A stretch of 64,000 nt of DNA from DATBVX01 sp963705495 (GCA_963705495.1 CAVPJQ010000025.1:62001-126000), one strand, 5' to 3'. Shown: positions 28,444 to 39,154, counted from the stretch's first letter. The notes: generated by a model not told the origin, from the letters alone. Translations and numbers: made by a program.

Positions 28444-28981
28444 CTAGCCTCGCAACGGCCACTGTTGCAGCACTGTGTAGCGAGGACCTTCCGGCGCGGT
28501 GATGGATTCCATCAGCGTCAGCTGATCGATTCGCCAATCCAGTCGGATGCATGGCACCGACCTCGCGCGGCCTCGCGACCTTGCGAGCGATCGTGACATG
28601 CGGCCGGTAGGGCTTCGGGTCTGGTGCAAGCCCTTGGCCGAGCAGGAGCTTTGAAAGCGACGTGGCGAGATCGGACGCCGATTGCTCCGGCGCGGTGCAG
28701 CCCAGGCAGAGCAAAGCCGGTTTCGCCCAGTGCTCGAGGCGATCGAAGGTGAGTTGCAGCGGTGCACGCTGGAGCTGGTCGGCGGCCGCGGCGACCGCCG
28801 GCAGACGGTCTTCAGGCACGCTGCCGAGAAATACGACTGTCGAGTGCAAGTTCTCCGCTGGAACGGGCCGGCCACCGCTCGCACGCGCCGCCTTGTGCGT
28901 CGCATGTACAAGGGCTTCGCGCATCGAATCATCGGGCCAGAAGGCAAAAAACAGGCGATGGGTAACGGGCTTCTCGGCCAT
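28444..28981 (-). CDS. thpR: RNA 2',3'-cyclic phosphodiesterase (2H family); one frameshift
   Basis: Begins MAEKPVTHRLFFAFWPDD, typical of ThpR (formerly 2'-5' RNA ligase LigT). The two catalytic HxT motifs are HSTVVFLG and HVTIARK, about 85 residues apart. One base too many near 28550 separates KVARPREV from IRLDWRIDQLTLMESI, which leads to the normal end YTVLQQWPLRG. The span is 3n+1, giving 178 residues. The enzyme hydrolyses 2',3'-cyclic phosphate ends of RNA. The N-terminus overlaps the end of the trehalase frame by about 50 bases, and recA follows after 97 bases. Confidence 0.9.
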
Positions 28982-30664
28982 GAAGGCGGTGGAGTGTGGG
29001 CATTGCGCATCCCGTTGTCCAAGCAACCCGGGAGGTTGGCGGTTGCGGGATGGCTTGCGCGTCCGGATAAAGGGCGAGGAGCTGCCGCAAGACGCCGTTG
29101 GTCCAGCCAAACCCATCTTGGGTCGGATATTCACCGCCCGCCGCTGTCGCATCGACGTTCACGTTGTACTTCTCGAAGAGCTTTCCGGTGGCGCGAAATC
29201 CTGCAACGTTCGCCCGAGCCCAGCGCAACGCAATCTCGCGCGCCAGATCCGAGTGGCCGTAGTCATTGAGTCCCTTCACCGCGATCCACTGCAGGGGAGC
29301 CCAGCCATTGGGCGCATCCCATTGTTGGCCACTCTCTTCCGTGGACGTGGCGAGGCCGTTGGGTTGCAGTAGCTGCTCTCGGACCGTGACCGCGACGCGA
29401 TTCGCCTGTTCGCGACTGGCAAGCCCGAAAAAGAGTGGATACACGGTGGCGGCGGTCAGGCGTGCCGCCAGTCGGCCATCGCGCCACAGATGGTCCTCAA
29501 ACGCCCCCGCCTCGGCATTCCACAGCAGGCGCTGAATGGCAGCGCGCCGCTGCCACGCCCTGGCGCTGATCCTGCGCGCAGCGGTCGGCTGGTTCGCGAC
29601 CCGATAGGCGCGCGCCAGCGTTTGTTCAAGGCAATAGAGAAGGCTGTTGAGGTCTACAGGAATGAGCTCTACTGTTCGGATCGTGGCGAGTGAGCGTCCA
29701 TCGGCCAGCCAGCGAGAGCTGAAATCCCACCCGCTTTCGGCAGCCGCGCGCAGGTTGCGATAAACCTCCTGGGGCTGGGCGCGTGGATAGCCGCGCGGTC
29801 TCGACATCCTCGCGATAGGACTCCTCACGCGGCGTCTCCCGATCATCCCAGTAGCGATTCAAGACTGTGCCATCCTCGAGGCGCACGACCCGGCGATAGG
29901 CGCTGCCCGGCGCAAGCCGCGCGGCGCCGTCCATCCAGAACTCGTATTCACGCGAGAGCTCAGGTAGGTACGTTGCATAGACGCTTTCACCCTCGCGCTG
30001 CGCGAGCAGCTCGATCATCGCCGCGAAGAAGGGCGGCTGCGAACGGCTCAGGTAGTAGCTGCGGTTGCCGTTGGGTACGTGTCCAAAGCGATCGATGAGG
30101 TAGGCGAAGTTCTTCACCATCTCGACGACCAGGTCATGACGCCCGCTTTGCTCGAGCCCGAGCATGGTGAAATATGAATCCCAGTAGTAGATCTCGCGAA
30201 ATCGCCCGCCGGGTACCACGTAGCGATACGGCAGGGGCAGGAGCGAAGAATTCGGTTGAGGCGGATCGGGCGGGCGTTCCAGCACCGACCACAAGGCATC
30301 GATGTGGGTGCGCACGTCGTCGGTGGGTCGGCTGTGGTACGCGCTTGCCGTTGCGCCGGGTATTGCGAAGTGCCGCTCGACGAAGCCCGCAGGTCGAAGT
30401 CAGGTGCGCTGCGCGAGCGCTCGTACTCAGCCCGGATCGCATCCGGCGAACGCCCGGGGCACCGCATCCACGAAGGTCTTGCCGTCAGGAAAGACGCGTT
30501 CGAGCTGAACGCGCGTGAAGAGCTCGCCGTAGAGCTCGTCCGGCGTCCGGAGCTGCGCACTCGCAACCTGCCGTTCTTCAGCGCCGGCCGCTGTCGCCGT
30601 GCGCCGATGGCAGACAGAGAGTGGCTGCCAGCGCCGCAACGAGGAGTGATCCGGAGAGCCTCAC
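28929..30664 (-). CDS. treA: Periplasmic alpha,alpha-trehalase (GH37); about four frameshifts
   Basis: GTG 30664 overlaps the pncC stop (GTGA) and opens a signal peptide (SGSLLVAALAATLCLPSAHG). After frame slips near 30590, 30430, 30390 and 29800 the GH37 order is complete: TPDELYGELFTRVQLERVFP, then signature 1 in PGGRFREIYYWDSYF, then FGHVPNGNRSYYLSRSQPP, AAAESGWDFSSRW with the catalytic-region Asp, and signature 2 in QWDAPNGWAPLQW. The end has FEKYNVNV and TQDGFGWTNGV. About 578 codons. It splits trehalose to two glucose molecules in the periplasm. The frame runs 50 bases into thpR; the natural stop may be earlier. A trehalase between pncC and recA is unusual. Confidence 0.92.
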
Positions 30665-31153
30665 TTCAGCAGGCCACGCAATGCCAACGCGACAGATCTC
30701 GCTCGTACGGCCCTTCGATCGCCGGCAAACCGGACTTTTCGCGTCCGCAGGCTGCATCTTCCTGCCGCGGCGCTCCGCCCAGCAGAGCCATACCGTGCCC
30801 ACGGGCTTCGAAGGCGTGCCGCCATCAGGTCCCGCGATACCGGTGACCGCTACCGCAAGCTCGACGCCGCTCGCCCGAAGCGCCCCACGGGCCATTTCGC
30901 GCACGACCTCCTCGCTGACCGCCCCGTGCCGAATCAAGGTGGCCGGACGGACGCCGAGGTGGCGGGTCTTGGCGGCATTGCTGTAGGTGACAAAGGCCAT
31001 CTCGAACCATTGCGAGCTGCCGGGAATATCGGTGAGCGCCTTGCCGATCCATCCGCCGGTGCAGGACTCCGCAGTGACGACGCGCCGACGTGTGGCCAGC
31101 AGGCGTCTGCCGACTCCAAGCGCCAGGCGCCGAAGCTCGTGATCTGAGGGCAT
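30661..31153 (-). CDS. pncC: Nicotinamide-nucleotide amidohydrolase PncC (CinA C-terminal domain); one frameshift
   Basis: The frame from ATG 31153 reads LLATRRRVVTAESCTGGWIG, then VTYSNAAKTRHLGV, GAVSEEVVREMARGAL and VAVTGIAGPDGGTPSKPVGT, all typical of the CinA/PncC amidohydrolase. One extra C near 30750 breaks the frame after KMQ; the correct continuation is LRTRKVRFAGDRRAVRARSV and then ALALRGLLK. The span is 3n+1, giving 163 residues, the standard stand-alone PncC length. It deamidates nicotinamide mononucleotide for NAD recycling. PncC directly upstream of recA is common in gammaproteobacteria; here the trehalase and thpR intervene. Confidence 0.93.
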
Positions 31154-31165
31154 CAGGCAAGCGTA

Positions 31166-32044
31166 CTAGAGGAATGAACGGGTCTCGACTCCCTCTAGCC
31201 TCCAGCCCCTCCCCAGGAGGCGGCCGAGCGTGGACAATGCAGCCCCAAGGTACGGATCACTCTTCATCAGTTGATCGTAAATCAATTGGTACGGATCGGG
31301 CCGCAGGCCAAGGTCGCCGCGGAACGGGCGGTCCAGCGCGAAGATCATGAAAATGACCAGCCCGATGAATGACGCCAGGAGCAGCACCTGGATTCCCTGT
31401 AATCGCACATCTTCCACTTTGAAAAAGAAGGATGCGCTCAGGCTGATCAACGCGCCCAGAAGGATTATCCCCCACATCACCCCCGGTAAACCGGTGTGCA
31501 CCGCATCCAGTCGCAGGCGGCGCGCCTGGATCATCTCGTTGTAGGCGTGGAGAGTTTCTCCGTGCAGGATTTTCTGGCCCTCTGTCGCCGGTTCGAATTT
31601 GTTCAGAATCCCTTGAAAGCGGTTCATGCGCTCGACGCCACCGGACGGAATCTGTCCGCGCTGCTGTAGCGGCCAGGCTTGATGGATGAGGTCGTCCACG
31701 TAGTCACGCAGTTCCTTCTGCAACTCAGGGCGGATGGGTTCGGGATAACTGCTTACGTCGCGGTAAAGCGCGGCCACGGCGGTCGCCTCTTGTGAAATGA
31801 TCTTCGACACGTCGGAGTAGGTCTGAAAGACGCTCACCGCAATCAACGCCACAGACAGCCCGTAGAAGACCATCACGCCTTGCACCATGGCGCCGCTAAA
31901 CTCAGAGTCCTCGGCGAGTATCTGCAGACGCGGCAACACCCACCGGCGAACCAGAAGCAATCCGCCAATCGCGAACAGGCACAGTGACGCAACGATCGCC
32001 AGCCCGGTGATTACCAGCGGAAGATCGAAGAGGAATTCAAGCAT
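31166..32044 (-). CDS. DUF4239 (bestrophin-like) integral membrane protein
   Basis: Intact, 292 residues. Two N-terminal membrane helices (LVITGLAIVASLCLFAIGG and VMVFYGLSVALIAVSVFQTY) flank a soluble segment. A long helical domain follows (SKIISQEATAVAALYRDVSS, LRDYVDDLIHQAWPLQQRG, NEMIQARRLRLDAV), then two C-terminal helices (MWGIILLGALISLSASFFF and VLLLASFIGLVIFMIFALD) and DRPFRGDLGL. This order matches the DUF4239 family, remotely related to bestrophin channels; no function is established. It is the first gene of the minus-strand run leading to pncC and is divergent from mutS. Confidence 0.8.
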   Translation of the reverse strand: MLEFLFDLPLVITGLAIVASLCLFAIGGLLLVRRWVLPRLQILAEDSEFSGAMVQGVMVFYGLSVALIAVSVFQTYSDVSKIISQEATAVAALYRDVSSYPEPIRPELQKELRDYVDDLIHQAWPLQQRGQIPSGGVERMNRFQGILNKFEPATEGQKILHGETLHAYNEMIQARRLRLDAVHTGLPGVMWGIILLGALISLSASFFFKVEDVRLQGIQVLLLASFIGLVIFMIFALDRPFRGDLGLRPDPYQLIYDQLMKSDPYLGAALSTLGRLLGRGWRLEGVETRSFL

Positions 32045-32182
32045 GGTTTGGTCTGCTCGCCTTGATAGCGTTCATATGAGCTCTGCGGGTTGTATTGTGA
32101 ACCTGCGTCAGGAAGTTCTGACTTTTCCCCCCGAGTTTTAGACAATCGCCCAGAGTAATTAGACACCCGGGCGGATTCCCCT

Positions 32183-34758
32183 TTGCTTCACAACAACTTG
32201 GCGCACACCCCGGTAATGCAGCAATACCTGCGTGTCAAGGCGCAGCACGCGGACGCACTCCTCTTCTATCGCATGGGGGACTTCTACGAGCTGTTCTACG
32301 AGGACGCCCGGCGAGCCTCGAAGCTTCTCGATATCGCGCTCACTTCGCGCGGCCAGTCGGCCGGCCAGCCCATCCCGATGGCCGGCGTACCGGTGCACAG
32401 CGTGGACGGATACCTGGCGCGCCTGGTGCGCAAGGGTGAATCGGTCGCGATCTGTGAGCAGATCGGCGATCCGTCCAAGTCGAAGGGCCCCGTCGAGCGA
32501 CAGGTGGTTCGGGTCGTTACACCTGGCACCGTGACCGATGAGGCCTTGCTGGATGAACGGCGCGATACCTTGCTCGCAGCAGTACTGCGAGATGGCGAGC
32601 GTTTCGGGCTCGCATGGCTGGACCTTGCGGGCGGACGGTTCACGGTGCTGGAAGGTACCGGCTCGGATGCACTCGAGACTGAAATCGAGCGCCTGAAACC
32701 GGCGGAGCTGCTGCTGAGTGAAGACCAGGAATCGAGCCATCCGGCTTCAGGTGCAATGACTCGATTGCGGCCGCCCTGGCACTTCGATCTGGAGAGCTCA
32801 GCACGACTTCTCGCCACTCAACTGGGCACGCGGGACCTGGCGGGATTCGGCTGCGCCGACCGCCCGCTCGTCGTACGCGCTGCGGGCGCGCTGCTCCAAT
32901 ACGTGCGCGACACGCAGAAATCGGCGCTGCCGCACATTCGCGGTCTCAACCTCGAGACACGCGAAGACGCGCTCATCCTCGATCCGGCCACCCGCCGCAA
33001 TCTGGAACTGGACTCCTCGCTCAGTGCCCGGCCGGAGTGCACGCTCGCCGCGGTGATCGACCATACCGCCACCTCGATGGGTGGTCGGGAGCTGCGCCGC
33101 TGGCTGCATCGTCCGTTGCGTGATCGGGTACTGCTTGCGCACCGCTATCACGCACTCGAAACACTCATCGGCACGGCCAGGTTTGCCGACATCCATCGCA
33201 TGCTGCGCGAGGTCGGGGACATCGAACGGATTCTGGCGCGCGTAGCGCTGCGTTCCGCTCGGCCGCGTGACCTCGTGCAACTGCGTGCCGCACTCGCACT
33301 CCTCCCCGGCTTGCAGGCGCTGCTGGAGGAGATCGATTCGCCGCTGGTCATCGAGCTGCGGGGACGCATTGGCTCGCACCCGAACACCGCGGGGCTGCTA
33401 CGCAAGTCGATCACGGATCAGCCGCCGCATTTCCTGCGCGATGGCGGTGTCATCGCCGTGGGTTACGACGCGGAGCTGGATGAGTTGCGCCAGATCGGCA
33501 GCCGCACCGAGGAATTTCTGCTCGACCTCGAGCGCCGCGAACGCGAGCGTACGGGTATTTCTACCCTCAGGCTCGGCTACAACCGCGTCCAGGGGTTTTT
33601 TATCGAGGTGGGCCGAGCACAGGCCGAACGTGTTCCCGCGGACTATCTGCGTCGCCAGACCGTAAAGTCGGCTGAACGCTTCATCACTCCCGAGCTGAAG
33701 GGATTCGAGGACAAGGTGCTCGGCGCACGCGAGCGATCACTGGCGCGCGAGCGCGAGCTCTACGATGCCGTGCTGTCGAGCCTGATCGCGGAACTCCCGG
33801 CGTTGCAGGCCACTTCCGCAGCGCTCGCGACGCTCGACGTGCTCACGAATCTCGCCGAGCGGGCCGTGACGCTGCGCTGGTCGAAACCGGAGCTCGCCGA
33901 AGCCACGCGCCTTGAAATCGTCGCGGGCCGCCATCCGGTCGTCGAAGCCTTCGCCTCGCAGCCTTTCGTTCCCAACGACCTCGAGCTGCGCGACGGGCGG
34001 CGCATGCTCGTGATCACCGGGCCCAACATGGGCGGCAAGTCCACCTACATGCGCCAGGCGGCTCTCATCGTGATCCTGGCCGGGATGGGCAGCTTCGTGC
34101 CAGCGGAGCGCGCCGTGATCGGACCATTCGATCGCATCTTCACGCGCATCGGCGCATCGGACGACCTTGCCGGCGGCCAGTCGACGTTCATGCTCGAGAT
34201 GACCGAGACGGCGAACATTCTCAACAACGCGAGCGACAAGAGCCTCGTGTTGATGGATGAAGTCGGTCGCGGCACGAGCACGTTCGACGGCCTGTCGCTG
34301 GCGTGGGCCGCGGCACGACACATCGCGACCCGAATCCGTGCCTACACGCTGTTCGCGACCCACTATTTCGAGTTGACGACACTCGCGAGCAGCACCGAAG
34401 GCTGCGTGAACGTTCACCTCGATGCCACCGAGCACGGCGATCAGCTCGTGTTTCTGCACGCCGTCAAGGAAGGACCCGGCGAGTCGCAGCTACGGCCTGC
34501 AGGTGGCGGCACTCGCCGGAGTACCGCGTGAAGTTATCGGTGGAGCGCGCGCCTATCTCGAGGCGCTCGAGCGCGAACGGGACAGCAAGTTGATTGCCAG
34601 CCCACAAGGCGAATTGCCTCTCGAGATGGCGCCTCGCGATCCGCGAGCAGATGTGGTCATGGAAGCTCTCGAGCGCCATCGACGTCGACGGGTTGTCACC
34701 GCGCGAGGCGCTCGAAGCCCTCTACGCACTCAAGGCCAGAGCGGGCATAGAGCAATGA
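32183..34758 (+). CDS. mutS: DNA mismatch repair protein MutS; two frameshifts near the 3' end
   Basis: Begins with the mismatch-binding domain (AHTPVMQQYLRVKAQHADAL, then FYRMGDFYELFYEDA with the Phe-x-Glu-type region). The core carries NRVQGFFIEV and YLRRQTVKSAERF, and the ATPase has Walker A GPNMGGKST, DDLAGGQSTFMLEM, LVLMDEVGRGTSTFDG and FATHYFEL. Extra bases near 34475 (KEGP/ASRSYGLQVAALAG) and 34671 (SAIDVDGLSPREALEALYAL) are needed to read to the stop at 34758. The span is 3n+2, giving 857 residues. No ATG suits the start; TTG 32183 or TTG 32198, just before AHTP, is likely. The serine-hydrolase gene overlaps its stop (ATGA). Confidence 0.96.
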
Positions 34759-35923
34759 AGGGGCAGCGCGTTGAATGCCGGCGAGCCCTGGTCGTCGCTG
34801 CTCTCAGCCTGTTTGCAGGCGCGGCGCGTGCTGCAGACTATCTGCCGCCGCCGGGACGCGGAGTGGGCAGCGCAATCACCGCACAAAGCCGGCTTCGATC
34901 CGGCGAAGCTGCAGGCGGCTGTGGATTTCGCGATCGCACAGGAGTCTCCCGCGCCGCGCGACCTGGGCCTTGCAATGGCGTTGAACTTCGCGCGCGAACC
35001 CTACGATGCCCAGATCGGTCCGACCGAGCCGCGTGGAGCGCCGACCGGACTCATCATTCGCCACGGCTATCTCGTTACCCAATGGGGTGAGCCGGATCGC
35101 GCTGACATGACTTTCAGCGTGACCAAGAGTTTCCTGTCGACACTCGTTGGCATCGCGCTCGATCGCGGCAAGATTCGCAGCGCCGACGATCCGGTGCGCG
35201 GCTATGTTCCCGCAGGCCCATTCGAGTCGGAACACAACCGGCCGATCACCTGGAATCAGCTGCTGCGACAGACGAGCAACTGGCAGGGCACGTTGTGGGG
35301 GAAACCCGATTGGGCGGATCGACCCGAGCGGCGACAACCCGCTCGCCTGGCCCACACTCTCCGTCGCGGCGCCGGGCGCCGCCTGGGAGTACAACGATGT
35401 CCGCGTCAATCTGCTGGCGCTCGCCGCACTACACGTGTGGAAGCAGCCGCTGCCGGAAGTTCTGAAACGCGAAGTGATGGACCCGATCGGCGCCAGCGAC
35501 TCCTGGCACTGGGAAGGCTACGAGAATTCCTGGGTCGAGATCGAGGGCAAGCGCATGCATTCCGTGCCGGGGGGCGGGCACTGGGGCGGCGGCATGTTCA
35601 TCAGCGCCTGGGACCAGGCGCGCTTTGGCTTGCTGTGCCTCAATCGAGGCAAGTGGGGCGCGCGCCAGATCTATTCAGAGAAGTGGTATCGCTTCGCCAG
35701 CACGCCTACCGATCTGCAGCCCACGTACGGAGTGATGAACTGGTTTCTCAACACCGGACGAAAACCCGTGCCCGCGGCGCCCGAAAACGTGATCATGCAC
35801 CTGGGCAATGGCGCCAACATGATCTACGTCGATCCGGAACACGACCTGGTCGTCGTCGTGCGTTGGATCAAGGACGATCAGCGCCCGGAGTTCATCGCGC
35901 GACTGCTCGCGGCGTTACGCTGA
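34755..35923 (+). CDS. Serine hydrolase of the beta-lactamase/penicillin-binding (class C-like) family; two frameshifts
   Basis: ATG 34755 overlaps the mutS stop. A signal peptide (LVVAALSLFAGAARAAD) leads into a frame slip near 34860, then GFDPAKLQAAVDFAIAQESP, a typical opening of these proteins. The nucleophile motif SxxK is in TFSVTKSFLS. A second slip near 35325 precedes WEYNDVRVNLLALA, carrying the Tyr-x-Asn type motif (YND). The C-terminal part has GGHWGGGMFISAWDQARFGL and MHLGNGANMIYVDPEH. The span is 3n+2, giving about 388 residues. Periplasmic esterase, peptidase or beta-lactamase activity are all possible. It is cotranscribed with mutS by position only; no functional link is apparent. 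Confidence 0.85.
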
Positions 35924-36565
35924 CGTCCTGGCGTTGAATCTGCCTGTGGCCAGAAAGGCGGCCGTCTGACGCGCGGCTTCGACCGAAAACAGAATGCCGG
36001 TGTGGCTCACCGGGAGCACGATGCGATCGGCAGCACCGGGAAGTTCCGTTTCCTCCACGCAGATCGTGCCGTCGTTGGGTCGGCCCAGTTCACCGAACAG
36101 ACGCCCCAGTCCCAGTGACAGGTCGCCGGCGATGACACCCACCTCGCGCTGACGGTCCCAACGCCGTTCCGGCGCCTTCAGGACTTCGGCTTCGATGTTT
36201 CGGCCCATGATCGCGGCACCGAGCGGCCAGCGGGCGACATGGTGTGCAGCGCGGCTGCCACGGATGGGCGATCCCAGCAGGACGATTCGCCCCGGCGGCA
36301 CAGTCGACGCCTGCTCGAAGAACCGCAGCAGGACGATGCCGCCGAGGCTGTGACCGACGAAGTGCACAGTGCTGGCATTGAGGCTCGATGTGAATTCGCC
36401 GAGGCGATCGACGATGTCCTGCATCGACGCGGAAACCGACGGGTAGCGATAGGTGTAGGTAATGCAGTCCAGGTTGCTGGCGAGGCGCCGGCGCAGGAGC
36501 GTGGACTCGACGCCGGTGAGCCACAAGCCATGGACGAAGACGACCGCGGTGTCGTGCGCGCTCAC
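35915..36565 (-). CDS. Alpha/beta hydrolase (lipase-like)
   Basis: Intact, 216 residues. It starts DTAVVFVHGLWLTGVE, with the oxyanion-region HG, and the nucleophile elbow is VHFVGHSLGG (GxSxG). A late acidic residue lies in the ELPGAADRIVLPVSHTGILF region together with a likely catalytic His (VSHTG). No signal peptide is seen. Compact size and an early GHSLGG fit the PGAP1/lipase-like group of alpha/beta hydrolases; the substrate is unknown. Its GTG overlaps the aspS stop (GTGA), so it is translated from the aspS message. Its 3' end overlaps the convergent serine-hydrolase gene by nine bases. Confidence 0.82.
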   Translation of the reverse strand: MSAHDTAVVFVHGLWLTGVESTLLRRRLASNLDCITYTYRYPSVSASMQDIVDRLGEFTSSLNASTVHFVGHSLGGIVLLRFFEQASTVPPGRIVLLGSPIRGSRAAHHVARWPLGAAIMGRNIEAEVLKAPERRWDRQREVGVIAGDLSLGLGRLFGELGRPNDGTICVEETELPGAADRIVLPVSHTGILFSVEAARQTAAFLATGRFNARTSA

Positions 36566-38335
36566 TTGCCTGGCGGTGTGCGCACCCGAATGTGGAGCTC
36601 GCGAAGCTGCTCCTCGCTCACCTCGGTCGGCGCCTCGGTGAGCGGATCGGCGGCAGTCTGGGTCTTGGGAAACGCGATGACATCGCGAATGCTGTCGGCG
36701 CCCGCCATCAGCATGGTGAGTCGGTCGAGGCCGAAAGCGATGCCGCCGTGGGGCGGGCAGCCAAACTTGAGCGCATCGAGCAGGAAACCGAACTTCGTGC
36801 GCGCTTCCTCGGCACCGATGCCGAGCAGCTCGAACACGACCGACTGCATCTCCTGGCGGTGAATACGCACCGAGCCGCCACCCAACTCGGTGCCGTTGAG
36901 CACCATGTCGTACGCATTCGCAGTGGCCTTGCCGGGATCCGCTTTCAATGCCGCGGGATCGTCATTGCGTGGCGAGGTGAAGGGGTGGTGCATCGCGGCC
37001 CATCTCTTCTGCTCTTCGTCCCATTCGAACATCGGGAAATCGATGACCCAGAGCAGGCGCCAGCCAGAGGCGACCAACCCGAGGTCCTGACCGACCTTGA
37101 TCCGCAATGCGCCGAGGGAATCGTTCACCACCTTGGCCGTGTCAGAGCCGAAGAAAACCAGATCGCCGGTCTGTGCCTGTGTGCGCTCGAGAATGCCCCG
37201 CACGGCTGCATCGCTCAGGAACTTGAGAATCGGCGACTGCAGACCCTCGCGACCTTTCGCGTGATCGTTCACCTTGATGTAAGCCAGGCCCTTGGCGCCG
37301 TAGCGCGCCACGAAAGCGGTGTAATCGTCGATCTCCTTGCGCGACAGCTTGCCCCCGCCGGGGGCGCGCAGCGCGGCGACACGTCCCTTCGGATCGGCCG
37401 CGGGTCCCGCGAACACCTTGAACTCGCTGTCCTTGACGAGATCGCCGACATCGACGAGCTCGAGCGGGTTGCGCAAGTCGGGCTTGTCAGATCCGAAACG
37501 ACGCATCGCCTCGGCGTATGAAAGACGCGGCAGCGGCCCGGGTATCGTCACACCCATCACCGCCTTGAACAGATGCAGCATGAGCGCTTCCATCAGCGCC
37601 ATGATTTCGTCCTGCTTCAGGAACGAGGTCTCGACATCGAGCTGTGTGAACTCCGGCTGGCGATCGGCGCGCAGGTCCTCGTCGCGGAAGCAGCGCACGA
37701 TCTGATAGTAGCGATCGAAGCCCGACATCATGAGGAGCTGCTTGAAGATCTGTGGTGACTGCGGGAGCGCGAAGAACTTCCCCGGATGTGTGCGACTCGG
37801 CACGAGGTAGTCGCGCGCGCCCTCCGGCGTCGCCTTGGTCAGCATCGGCGTCTCGAGGTCGACGAAGCCGTGCTCATCGAGAAAGCTGCGCATCGCGCGG
37901 GTGACCGCGTGACGCAGTCGCAAACGCTGCGTCATCACTTCGCGTCGCAGATCGATGTAGCGGTACTTGAGGCGGATCTCCTCGTTGACGGTCTCGTCGA
38001 GCTGAAATGGCAACGGCTCGGACCGATTGAGGAGCTCGAGCTCGCGCGCGATCACTTCCACCTGTCCCGAGGCGAGGTTTGCGTTCGCCGTGCCCGCCGG
38101 ACGCGCACGCACCAGGCCGCGAACGCTCACGACGAATTCACTGCGCAGCCGCTCGGCTTCGGCGAAGACCTGTTTGGCGTCCGGATCGAAAACGATCTGC
38201 AGCAGACCCTTCGCGATCGCGCAGATCGACGAAGATCACTCCGCCGTGGTCGCGACGCCGATGGACCCAGCCCGCGACGCTGACTTCCTGGCCGATCAGT
38301 TGCTCGTTGACTTGACCGCAGTAATGGCTGCGCAT
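36562..38335 (-). CDS. aspS: Aspartyl-tRNA synthetase; one frameshift
   Basis: Begins MRSHYCGQVNEQLIGQEVSV and VHRRRDHGGVIFVDLRDREG, the OB-fold anticodon domain. One extra base near 38212 breaks the frame before LLQIVFDPDAKQVF. The class II catalytic core follows: motif 2 region RCFRDEDLRADRQPEFTQLD, the bacterial GAD domain (about residues 280-420), and the motif 3 area GGIAFGLDRLTMLM. The span is 3n+1, giving 590 residues, the same as E. coli AspRS. It charges tRNA-Asp and is indispensable, so the break is a sequence error. It is divergent from the outer-membrane protein gene across 185 bases. Confidence 0.97.
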
Positions 38336-38520
38336 AGCTCACCCGAAAAGGGCGCGAATGGTAGCAAGAAGCGGTGCTGGCGCCCAAACCGTCGCATTTC
38401 TACCACGCCCGTACATGTGATTCGGTCCACAGTCTCGAGCCGCGTTTCTTGCTGTTGGAACGCAGGTGGGCATGATGCCACGTGCTCTGTTTCGCAATTG
38501 GACTTAACCAAGGAGGACTT

Positions 38521-39096
38521 GTGCGAAAGTTTATCTGGAGTGTAGTCGCGCTGGCGGGCATCGCTAGTGCGCATGCAGACGATCTGCGCTACTCGTATGC
38601 GGAAGGCGGCATCGGTCGCGTCGATCTCGACAGCATCGACGCAGGCGACAGCTACTTCCTCGGCGGGTCGCTCGGCTTCGGCACCAGCTGGCTGGGCTTC
38701 GTGGAGTATTCCACCTCGAAGTTCGATGAAGCTGGTGGGGACGCTGACCTCGACCAGGTCACGGTCGGCTTCGGCGGCCACTTTCCGATGGCTGACAATA
38801 TCGACTTCGTCGGCAAGCTCGCCTATGTCGACCAGAGCGTCAAGGTGAACACGCCGATCGGCAACGCCAGCGCCGACGAGAATGGCTACATGCTCTCGGC
38901 GGGTGTGCGTGGACGCATGCTCGAACGGCTGGATCTCACCGGCGCGGTCGAGTACGTGGATGTCGGGGACGGTAGCGACACGGGGCTGGCGCTTCGTGGT
39001 CTATACGACTTCACCGACATGTTCTCACTCGGTGCGCGGGTCGGTTACTCCGACGACGCGACCGCGTATGGCGTGTTCGCTCGCTTCACGTTCTAG
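38521..39096 (+). CDS. Small outer-membrane beta-barrel protein
   Basis: The GTG start at 38521 sits 4 bases after a strong AAGGAGG site. Intact, 191 residues: signal peptide KFIWSVVALAGIASAHAD, then alternating strands with aromatic girdle residues (YSYAEGGIGRVDLD, SLGFGTSWLGFVEYS, LDQVTVGFGGHFPM) ending in YGVFARFTF with the C-terminal Phe that marks outer-membrane barrels. About eight strands, similar to the OmpA-type or Ax21-like porin-family barrels of Xanthomonadales. No function can be assigned. From this gene rightwards the sequence is free of frame breaks. Confidence 0.82.
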   Translation: MRKFIWSVVALAGIASAHADDLRYSYAEGGIGRVDLDSIDAGDSYFLGGSLGFGTSWLGFVEYSTSKFDEAGGDADLDQVTVGFGGHFPMADNIDFVGKLAYVDQSVKVNTPIGNASADENGYMLSAGVRGRMLERLDLTGAVEYVDVGDGSDTGLALRGLYDFTDMFSLGARVGYSDDATAYGVFARFTF

Positions 39097-39114
39097 TCCG
39101 TAGACGTTCTTCCG

Positions 39115-39138
39115 GCGGCACGGTGAGAACCGTGCCGC
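39115..39138. terminator. Perfect hairpin between convergent genes
   Basis: A 10-base perfect stem (GCGGCACGGT / ACCGTGCCGC) closes on a GAGA loop, 18 bases after the outer-membrane protein stop and just beyond the end of the convergent FmdB-type gene. There is no T run on either side. Probably a bidirectional 3' end hairpin. Confidence 0.5.
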
Positions 39139-39154
39139 TGCGAAGACCGCTTTG

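Noticed and set aside
1..38335. Programmed frameshifting or stop-codon recoding as explanation of the many frame breaks
   Set aside because: The breaks occur at unrelated sites without slippery sequences, hit essential genes at different places and stop at about 38.3 kb. Single-base error is simpler.
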